Below, piece by piece: positions 1-4,441 of a stretch of DNA of 7,250 nucleotides. Where the stretch lies: positions 1 through 7,250 of the forward strand of contig JAKFXO010000082.1 of assembly GCA_021731345.1 (NCBI GenBank). Reading direction: 5' to 3'. Made by a program: the position numbers and the translations under genes. This DNA is from Candidatus Peribacterales bacterium (GTDB lineage Bacteria > Patescibacteriota > Gracilibacteria > Peribacterales > Peribacteraceae). Under the pieces are notes generated by a model. It ran no database searches and was not told where the DNA came from. It saw nothing but the letters and a program-made list of their open reading frames with translations. Each line of letters starts with the position of its first letter. The first letter of the stretch is position 1.

Positions 1-348
1 GCCAGAATCCCACTCTTTACGAAGCTGGGCGTACCGCTTTCGGATAGCCAACTTCTTGGCGCCGAGGACAATTGCGAATGGGTATTGCTGCCTGGTCGCA
101 GATATCTCATCAACAAAGCCAAGTCGTTGGAGAAAAGGCATCGCTGCCTTTCTCATGTGTCCAAATTTTTCTTGGATATCCGCTCGAAGCTTGCCTTTTT
201 CGTACCACGCAAGCTGCGTGGCACAGACAATGTCTGGTAGAGAACCAACATGTTCAAAATGTTCTTTATCTTCAGACTTAAAAAGATCAAGAAGCCCTCT
301 GAGGGCCTCTACTGGAACACCTCTGCTGTCAAAGAACTGATTGTTCAT
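1..348 (-). CDS. Hypothetical protein, N-terminal 116 codons, runs off the left edge
   Basis: A leftward frame opens at ATG (complement of 346-348) and stays open to base 1, so only the first 116 residues are visible and the C-terminus is missing. The start is fixed by AAGGAG six bases upstream and a consensus promoter behind it. The protein begins MNNQFFDSRGVPVEALRG, is mostly helical and soluble, and has no signal peptide or membrane segment. Around residues 88-116 it reads YPFAIVLGAKKLAIRKRYAQ and then a W-x-x-G-like end. A beta strand, 'LGA', then spaced arginines recalls uncharacterised proteins with an 'LGA...R..L...W..G' segment, but this is a loose resemblance and I assign no function. 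It is separated from the neighbouring unit by its own promoter, so it is probably transcribed alone or leads a unit lying to the left. Confidence 0.8.
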   Translation of the reverse strand, partial: MNNQFFDSRGVPVEALRGLLDLFKSEDKEHFEHVGSLPDIVCATQLAWYEKGKLRADIQEKFGHMRKAAMPFLQRLGFVDEISATRQQYPFAIVLGAKKLAIRKRYAQLRKEWDSG

Positions 349-354
349 TTTTTT

Positions 355-360
355 CTCCTT
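355..360 (-). promoter_or_regulatory. Shine-Dalgarno site of the left-edge gene
   Basis: The leftward strand reads AAGGAG, then six bases, then ATG. It is the clearest ribosome binding site in the window and decides the start of the left-edge gene. The other genes here lack a comparable site. Confidence 0.8.
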
Positions 361-384
361 ATATGAGGGGAACAATCTAACGAA

Positions 385-412
385 ATTATAAAACTATATT
401 AATTTTTGTCAA
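385..412 (-). promoter_or_regulatory. Full-consensus sigma-70-type promoter
   Basis: On the leftward strand there is a perfect TTGACA (complement of 407-412), a 16-base A/T-rich spacer, and a perfect TATAAT (complement of 385-390). The expected transcription start is near 378, giving a leader of about 30 bases before the ATG at 348, with the AAGGAG site inside it. The promoter sits just past the stop codon of the thioredoxin-like gene at 449, so the left-edge gene has its own strong initiation signal instead of relying on read-through. No operator-like repeat is evident over it. Confidence 0.8.
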
Positions 413-448
413 AATTGCGTTACATACCAATGAAAGGCTTCTAGATGC

Positions 449-1531
449 CTACAGACGCTTTCGAAGAGCCTCCACAGAAACCACGCGATCAAAGCGCCGA
501 CCATCGAAAAGGAGCGTCGGAATTTTGATGGTTCGAATCCGCTCTTCCACAATACTGCGTTGATGAGCGAGACTTTCTTCAACGTCAGAAGAAACAGAAA
601 GAAGTTTGATCGAACTAATGCCTGTCTCGTTATAACCAATATCTCTCAGCATTCCTTGGAGCAAGGTTTCAACATCATCCGCAGTCATACCTATATTGAT
701 ACGTGCCTGCAGATCAGACTCGCTCAAAGGATCTGCAAAGAGCGCTTTCAGTAGCCTCCAGTCGGGGGGCATGCCATCGACTGACGTGCGTAGCGGTACG
801 CGCTTCACGGCCTCCAGATACGAGGCGACAAGATACGAATGTGCAAACTTATACCCACCAGCACTCGTGTCGTAGATTGGATACAGAATGTAGGTGACAT
901 TCGCTGCGTCCATAACGCCGGCTTCCTCAAGATTCTTCGTCAATTTTTTGCAGTACCGACAACCAGGGTCAATGATCTCAAGGACATATGGCTTCTGCGG
1001 ATCTTCAGGCTTTGAGTATGTCGCCATTTCTGGGAGAAACTCACGAGCATCCCACTCGCGTAACCGATCAGGAATACGCGAGACCGTCTCCGTAAAACGC
1101 TGCACTGGTCCAATGAGCCACTCCCCTAGCCTCTGAGAAGAGAGAGCATTCACAAATGTCAGTGACTCCTGATCAATACCGCAGGCCTCACCCGACAAAG
1201 AGCATGACTCTCCGCTGCGTGGATTGCATGTGTCATACACCCACAGATTGAGACCAGCATTCGCAGCGTACAAAAGGCTCCACACGCTCAGAACAACGAA
1301 GAGGAAAGAAAGTAACTCAAGCCAGCGATCCACATGTCGTGCAAGGCGAGGATGTGTGAACACGAGTTTCGAGATGAGCTTTCCCTTCATCTCTTCACCA
1401 AAACTAATGTCACAGGGGCGAAACGTGATACGACGAAGAACGCAATGCCACGCCTTGGCAGCAAGCGGACGAAATGACGCAGAAAAAATTGCGAGGATGG
1501 CAAAAACGATGAAGGCGGCAATGCAAAACAT
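449..1531 (-). CDS. Membrane-anchored thioredoxin/DsbA-like protein with CxxC active site
   Basis: A 360-residue protein. An N-terminal hydrophobic stretch (residues 1-20) and a second one (about 71-95) predict two membrane segments. A thioredoxin-like domain follows at about residues 180-360. The redox motif is C191-R-Y-C194 in 'IDPGCRYCKKL', and I-P338-T-L before 'LFDGRRF' fits the cis-proline loop of thioredoxin folds. Between the second membrane segment and this domain lie three more cysteines (C102, C110, C117), which may form a disulfide or receive electrons. From family knowledge, such proteins catalyse thiol-disulfide exchange on the outer face of the membrane; the exact direction (oxidase, reductase or isomerase) cannot be told. 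The ATG overlaps the desulfurase stop as TAATG and has no Shine-Dalgarno site, which suggests translational coupling. The helical stretch between the CxxC and the cis-proline is long, as in DsbA/DsbG-type proteins. Confident in the fold, not in the partner. Confidence 0.82.
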   Translation of the reverse strand: MFCIAAFIVFAILAIFSASFRPLAAKAWHCVLRRITFRPCDISFGEEMKGKLISKLVFTHPRLARHVDRWLELLSFLFVVLSVWSLLYAANAGLNLWVYDTCNPRSGESCSLSGEACGIDQESLTFVNALSSQRLGEWLIGPVQRFTETVSRIPDRLREWDAREFLPEMATYSKPEDPQKPYVLEIIDPGCRYCKKLTKNLEEAGVMDAANVTYILYPIYDTSAGGYKFAHSYLVASYLEAVKRVPLRTSVDGMPPDWRLLKALFADPLSESDLQARINIGMTADDVETLLQGMLRDIGYNETGISSIKLLSVSSDVEESLAHQRSIVEERIRTIKIPTLLFDGRRFDRVVSVEALRKRL

Positions 1532-2730
1532 TAGAAGGCGGAAAGAATTTTTTTGAGAGCGCCCAGAAAACGGGTGATATCGTCAGGAGTTGTGGAGTAG
1601 CTCACAGAGACTCGTACAAGCGGAGGCAAACCACGCTGATGCTTCAGATACGAATGGCAGCAGAAGTATCCGCTACGACACATGATGTTTTGCTGTGACA
1701 GAAAAAGAGCCAAACGATGAGCATCGATGCCATCGGTATGAAACGTGCAGATGGAACTTGGAGACTCATTGAGAAGATGCACACGAGGCAAGGCACGGAG
1801 TCCGTCGAAAAGCTGCTTGGAACATGCCTCTGTTCGCTCACGGAGATCATGACGCTGCTTCATCCATTCAAGCGCTGTAGAGAGCCCAATAATGCCACCC
1901 CAGTTTTGGAGACCGACTTCCAGAGGAGCATGCGGCTCGTCATCAGATCGCAACAGCGTGAATTCATTCTCTTCAACATCACTCACGGTTCCGCCTCCAA
2001 TGAAAAACGGATTCATGCGCTCAAGAAGTGAGCGACGAATGACGAAGAAACCGATCGATGGTCCGTAGATCTTGTGGCCCGAACCAAACGCAACGTCGAA
2101 GTCTGTCTCACGAAGACGTTCCGGATCATGTGCGAAACCTTGCGCAGCATCTACAAGAAGAATGCCGCCCGCATTGTGGGCTGCGTCAGCGAGCTCACGC
2201 ATATTGCGAAGTTTGCGACCATCGATGTTGGACATGGAATTCACGAGAACGACGCTGTTTTTCAGATGCGCTGACACAGCAGGAAGGCTGCCATCTGCCG
2301 TTCGTTTCAGGACAATGCGTTCAGCATTTCGCTTCTTTGCCCACGTCATAGACGGCAGAAAAACCGAATTATGCTCGATGTCTGACGTCACAATACGACG
2401 ATATTCCTCAGGAAGCTGATGAAGCACGAGGTTGATCCCGTAACTCGTATTCAACGTAAAAACGACAGCGTATTCACGGGCAGATTTCCCTGCGTAGGCC
2501 AAGATGCGTTTTCTCGCCTCAAGAACCTTTGCATCGACAATCTCTCCCCAGCGATACTTTACGCGTCCTCCGCATGCATTAAAGGATGTGTAGTACTCAT
2601 GCTCAGCATCGATGACACACTGTGGGCGAAGCGTCTGACACGCAGCATCCAGATAACATGCGTCTGACGGAAGGTATCCAAAATCCGCCACCCCTGCTGC
2701 TGCCTCCGGTACTTTCTTGTGGAAGAACAC
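1531..2730 (-). CDS. SufS/CsdA-like cysteine desulfurase (class V aminotransferase)
   Basis: A 399-residue PLP enzyme of normal family length. Visible landmarks are H120 in 'DIEHNS' (the histidine that stacks on PLP), D194-A-A-Q197 in 'LLVDAAQGFAHD', and K220 in 'GSGHKIYGP', the Schiff-base lysine. R352-S-G-Y-F-C357 matches the R-x-G-x-x-C loop carrying the catalytic cysteine, and R373 in 'VRVSVSYST' matches the substrate-carboxylate arginine. The known reaction is cysteine to alanine, with sulfur held as a persulfide for Fe-S clusters or tRNA thiolation. An extra cysteine, C358, sits next to the catalytic one, and C351 is close by. The start is GTG: an in-frame TGA lies five codons upstream and no ATG occurs before the fold begins. 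No Shine-Dalgarno site is present. It is the first gene of a pair with the thioredoxin-like gene. A selenocysteine lyase or another class V lyase is possible; no SufBCD/SufU/IscU gene is in the window. Confidence 0.88.
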   Translation of the reverse strand: MFFHKKVPEAAAGVADFGYLPSDACYLDAACQTLRPQCVIDAEHEYYTSFNACGGRVKYRWGEIVDAKVLEARKRILAYAGKSAREYAVVFTLNTSYGINLVLHQLPEEYRRIVTSDIEHNSVFLPSMTWAKKRNAERIVLKRTADGSLPAVSAHLKNSVVLVNSMSNIDGRKLRNMRELADAAHNAGGILLVDAAQGFAHDPERLRETDFDVAFGSGHKIYGPSIGFFVIRRSLLERMNPFFIGGGTVSDVEENEFTLLRSDDEPHAPLEVGLQNWGGIIGLSTALEWMKQRHDLRERTEACSKQLFDGLRALPRVHLLNESPSSICTFHTDGIDAHRLALFLSQQNIMCRSGYFCCHSYLKHQRGLPPLVRVSVSYSTTPDDITRFLGALKKILSAF

Positions 2731-2736
2731 GCGAAA

Positions 2737-2745
2737 AGTATTTCA
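2737..2745 (-). promoter_or_regulatory. Possible extended -10 promoter placing the transcript start at the GTG
   Basis: The leftward strand reads TGA then AATACT (4 of 6 to TATAAT, with an upstream TG as in extended -10 promoters). Six bases then separate it from the GTG at 2730. By normal spacing, transcription would begin at the GTG itself, giving a leaderless message, which fits the absence of a Shine-Dalgarno site. No good -35 is seen. Inferred from spacing only. Confidence 0.35.
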
Positions 2746-2806
2746 CAAAAGACCGTATTGATCCACGAAACGGGGAAAGTGTGTGTTGATAGATGAGAGA
2801 ATTCGA

Positions 2807-2851
2807 ATGGTGGGCAATACAAGATTCGAACTTGTGACCTCCACAATGTCA
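2807..2851. repeat. Direct repeat copy 1: 3' half of tRNA-Val
   Basis: These 45 bases are identical to 2945-2989, 138 bases to the right. They cover part of the anticodon loop, the 3' anticodon stem, variable loop, T arm, 3' acceptor strand, discriminator and CCA, plus one flanking base. Identity stops sharply at both ends. Confidence 0.95.
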
Positions 2852-2933
2852 TGTCACGCGGAATCGTGACGTGTGGCGCCTTTTTCCTGTGCGTCTCGCG
2901 AAGCTCGACGCAGCCAGCTTGAGCTAATTGCGT
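2808..2933 (-). pseudogene. Broken tRNA-Val copy with two structured insertions
   Basis: Read leftward, this is a second tRNA-Val gene. It keeps a perfect T arm, 3' acceptor strand and CCA, the anticodon stem CCACA/TGTGG, and a 5' part reading GCAATTAGCTCAAGCTGG. It departs from the intact gene in three ways. The first two acceptor positions no longer pair. The five D-loop/D-stem bases after GCTGG are replaced by 34 bases that fold into a hairpin. The T before TGACAT in the anticodon loop is replaced by 20 bases holding a GTCACG/CGTGAC hairpin. Remnants of both halves point to tandem gene duplication followed by damage, not only a short attachment-site duplication. It is unlikely to make a normal tRNA; an intron-bearing or tRNA-like RNA is the alternative. 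Confidence 0.7.
2850..2873. repeat. Hairpin insert in the anticodon loop of the broken tRNA
   Basis: GTCACG (2853-2858) and CGTGAC (2865-2870) are perfect inverted repeats around a six-base loop. They can be extended by C-G, A-T and T-G pairs to about nine pairs. The hairpin nests inside the retained anticodon stem arms at 2841-2845 and 2872-2876, giving one long stacked stem. Confidence 0.8.
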
Positions 2934-2934
2934 C
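2890..2934. repeat. Three alternating complementary 6-mers (competing hairpins)
   Basis: TGCGTC (2890-2895), GACGCA (2907-2912) and TGCGTC again (2929-2934) let the middle arm pair with either side. In leftward RNA the 2890-2912 hairpin has a tandem G-A/G-A internal step closed by a short GC stem. The other pairing, 2907-2934, encloses the old D-arm remnant. This region is the D-arm insertion of the broken tRNA copy. Confidence 0.65.
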
Positions 2935-2944
2935 GGAGATACAG

Positions 2945-2989
2945 ATGGTGGGCAATACAAGATTCGAACTTGTGACCTCCACAATGTCA
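2945..2989. repeat. Direct repeat copy 2: 3' half of the intact tRNA-Val
   Basis: Forty-five bases identical to 2807-2851; this copy belongs to the intact tRNA gene. The pair has the arrangement seen where tRNA 3' ends are duplicated: intact gene first, fragment downstream of its 3' end. Confidence 0.95.
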
Positions 2990-3022
2990 ATGTGGCGCTC
3001 TAACCAGCTGAGCTAATTGCCC
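2946..3022 (-). tRNA. trnV: tRNA-Val, anticodon GAC
   Basis: A 77-base leftward gene with all arms intact. The acceptor is GGGCAAT paired with ATTGCCC, with discriminator A and an encoded CCA. The D arm is GCTC/GAGC with the conserved GG. The anticodon stem is CCACA/TGTGG with loop TTGACAT, giving anticodon GAC, which reads valine codons GUC and GUU. The variable loop has five bases, and the T arm is ACAAG/CTTGT with loop TTCGAAT. It lies between divergent protein genes, upstream of the desulfurase, with a damaged second copy directly 3' to it. Confidence 0.97.
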
Positions 3023-3035
3023 GGTAAGCCGCAGA

Positions 3036-3064
3036 AGCCTACGGGGAAGAGGCTCTGAAATCAA
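3036..3064 (-). promoter_or_regulatory. Possible tRNA-Val promoter
   Basis: The leftward strand shows TTGATT (complement of 3059-3064), a 17-base spacer, then TAGGCT (complement of 3036-3041). The predicted start lies about six to seven bases before the mature tRNA 5' end. The -35 is fair and the -10 is poor (3 of 6), so this is tentative; position and spacing are the main support. Confidence 0.35.
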
Positions 3065-3193
3065 CCGTTCGTCTGCGTTCTTGCTCATAGCAGAACTGAA
3101 TGAAGGGCATCTGCAAAACAGAATCGCTACTCACTCTGAATTTCGCGCATGGAACGTAAAGACTTCGCAGATTGAGACACTTATTCTGGAATC

Positions 3194-3853
3194 ATGTTCG
3201 ATGTCCTGCTTGATCTCCTGTTTCCGCGCCAGTCACTCACTGGAACTGAAGGCGCGTTTGTCACAGACACCGAACGAAAAGAGATGACGCTCACCCCCCT
3301 ACTTCTACACACGGAGGTTTTGCGACAGCGCGGACTCCGATACATCGACACGATCGTTGCGGCGGGACAATACGACGAATCTGATGAGCTCAAAAAAATG
3401 ATTCTCACGTACAAATACAAACGCGTACCTGCATTCGCAGATGACTTGGCTCTGAGAATGCATGACGCGATGCACGGTCTTTTACCACCTCCTCAAAGAA
3501 CGAAAGAAGCTCCTGTCCTTTGCCCAATCCCGCTTCATTGGGTTCGTCACAACGAACGCGGGTTCAATCAAGCAACAGAACTCGCACGACGCATTGCCCA
3601 CATATCAGGTTGGACAATGCAAGAACTGCTCTTTCGCGTTCGGCGTACCGGACATCAGGCCCACCGAAACCGCGCCGAGCGTCTGACAGCACTCATCGGT
3701 GCGTTTGCCGTACTGCCGGACATTTTGATACCGAAACGCATCATCCTCATAGATGACCTCAGCACCACCGGAGCAACACTGGAAGAGTGCGCACGGATGC
3801 TGAAAAACGCCGGAGCGCTCCACGTGTCCGGACTCGTAGCCGCCGCAGGGTGA
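3194..3853 (+). CDS. comF: ComF-family phosphoribosyltransferase-like protein
   Basis: A 219-residue protein of typical ComF length. The N-terminus 'LLDLLFPRQSLTGTEG' lines up with the ComF start, where a CxxC zinc finger normally follows 'LLFP'; here those positions are not cysteine, and the first 100 residues have none. The core is well kept: 'LCPIPLHWVRHNERGFNQA' (109-127), 'RTGHQAHRNRAERL' (151-164), and the PRPP-binding loop at 183-199, 'IILIDDLSTTGATLEEC', with D187, D188, T191, T192 and G193. From family knowledge, ComF proteins assist uptake of transforming DNA in competent bacteria; the catalysed reaction, if any, is unsettled. The start ATG has only a weak TGGA upstream. The gene is alone, divergent from the tRNA, and followed by a gap, so no competence operon is visible. 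Family assignment is strong; the competence role is inferred. Confidence 0.9.
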   Translation: MFDVLLDLLFPRQSLTGTEGAFVTDTERKEMTLTPLLLHTEVLRQRGLRYIDTIVAAGQYDESDELKKMILTYKYKRVPAFADDLALRMHDAMHGLLPPPQRTKEAPVLCPIPLHWVRHNERGFNQATELARRIAHISGWTMQELLFRVRRTGHQAHRNRAERLTALIGAFAVLPDILIPKRIILIDDLSTTGATLEECARMLKNAGALHVSGLVAAAG

Positions 3854-3902
3854 AAAAAAGAGGTTTTATGGCTTCTTGAAGAGAAAAATAGATCATCATA
3901 AT

Positions 3903-3914
3903 ACCTAGCTAGGT
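3903..3914. repeat. Perfect 12-base palindrome
   Basis: ACCTAGCTAGGT is fully self-complementary and lies about 40 bases upstream of the -10 of the 3968 operon. It could be a binding site for a dimeric regulator; it is not followed by a T run, so it is not a terminator. A short direct repeat, GTTTTATGG, flanks it at 3863-3871 and 3943-3951. The role is unknown. Confidence 0.45.
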
Positions 3915-3948
3915 CAAGAGCAGGCAGCGAGCTAAAAACCGCGTTTTA

Positions 3949-3957
3949 TGGTAAAAT
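3949..3957 (+). promoter_or_regulatory. Extended -10 promoter for the 3968-4442 operon
   Basis: TG, one base, then TAAAAT (3952-3957) makes an extended -10 element with 5 of 6 matches. The expected start near 3964 leaves only about four bases before the ATG at 3968, and no Shine-Dalgarno sequence precedes that ATG. No convincing -35 is present, as is usual for extended -10 promoters. Confidence 0.45.
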
Positions 3958-3967
3958 ATTCAGATTT

Positions 3968-4441
3968 ATGGAAACAAACACACACACCATTCTTGAATGG
4001 CATGCTGCGTCGCGTCCTGATCACGTCCACACGGAAAAGTGGTACGTAGCAGCGGGAACATTTTGCGCGCTGATGATTTCGTACGGAATTCTCTCCGGAG
4101 CGTGGAGCCTGAGCATTCTGTTCGCCTTCATTCCGGGCTTGTATTACATGCTCCGAAATCAAAGTCACAAGAAGCATCACGTTCGCATTCGTGAAATCGG
4201 TTTTCAGTTTGATGACACGCTTCACGGGTGGGGCGAGTTCAAAGAATTTTGGATTCTTCAGGGGCCTGACTACTACGAGCTGCACATCGCCTCCACCAAG
4301 CAGATCAAGAGCGACATTGTCGTGATGACCGGTGACATCGATCCGTTTCTCATTCGCGATGCGCTCTCAAATTTCTTACCGCAAGTAGCGCACCGAAAAG
4401 AAAGATTACTTGACGCTATTATTCGTTTCTGTAAACTATAG
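3968..4441 (+). CDS. Two-segment membrane protein with cytosolic C-terminal domain, unknown function
   Basis: A 157-residue protein. After a polar N-terminus with 'ILEWHAASRPDHVHTEKWY' come two adjacent hydrophobic segments (about 25-42 and 45-62), so both ends are on the same side, probably cytosolic. A basic patch, RNQSHKKHH, follows. Residues about 72-157 form a small alpha/beta domain with 'FQFDDTLHGWGEFKEFWIL' and a C-terminal amphipathic helix. The pattern 'W-x-A ... H-x-x-K-W-Y', paired transmembrane segments, then a domain with 'W..., F-W-I' resembles uncharacterised membrane proteins I associate with Patescibacteria and is somewhat like bacterial PH-type domains; this is resemblance, not a proven match. 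It is the first gene of a probable operon: the next ATG follows its TAG with no gap, so the two products are likely made together. Confidence 0.75.
   Translation: METNTHTILEWHAASRPDHVHTEKWYVAAGTFCALMISYGILSGAWSLSILFAFIPGLYYMLRNQSHKKHHVRIREIGFQFDDTLHGWGEFKEFWILQGPDYYELHIASTKQIKSDIVVMTGDIDPFLIRDALSNFLPQVAHRKERLLDAIIRFCKL

Noticed and set aside
56..340. Rightward open frame of 94 codons at the left edge
   Set aside because: The opposite strand has a clean frame with a consensus promoter and AAGGAG site; the rightward frame has neither and reads as low-quality protein.
435..450. Imperfect palindrome (AGGC/GCCT around TCTAGA) at the end of the thioredoxin-like gene as a terminator
   Set aside because: Only four outer pairs with a mismatch and just a TTT tail; too weak to call.
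2841..2876. Group I-type or archaeal-type intron in the broken tRNA anticodon loop
   Set aside because: The insert is only about 20 bases, too short for a self-splicing intron, and the D-arm insertion and acceptor mismatches also argue against a functional spliced tRNA.
2875..2885. GGCGCC followed by TTTTT as a rightward terminator
   Set aside because: No rightward gene lies upstream for it to end, and the GGCGCC is derived from the tRNA remnant; the nearby hairpin is seven or more bases from the T run.
2559..2990. Leftward open frame of 143 codons containing a repeated peptide (TLWRSQVRILYCPP)
   Set aside because: The repeated peptide is just the duplicated tRNA-Val 3' half read as protein, and the rest overlaps the well-supported desulfurase in another frame.
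3081..3287. Small rightward open frame of 68 codons before comF
   Set aside because: It overlaps the start of the strongly supported ComF gene in another frame, has no ribosome site, and shows no recognisable protein features.
4410..4437. TTGACG, 16 bases, TAAACT as an internal promoter for the giant gene
   Set aside because: The predicted start would fall at or just inside the ATG at 4442, and the hexamers lie in coding sequence of the upstream gene; read-through from the 3949 promoter explains expression better.
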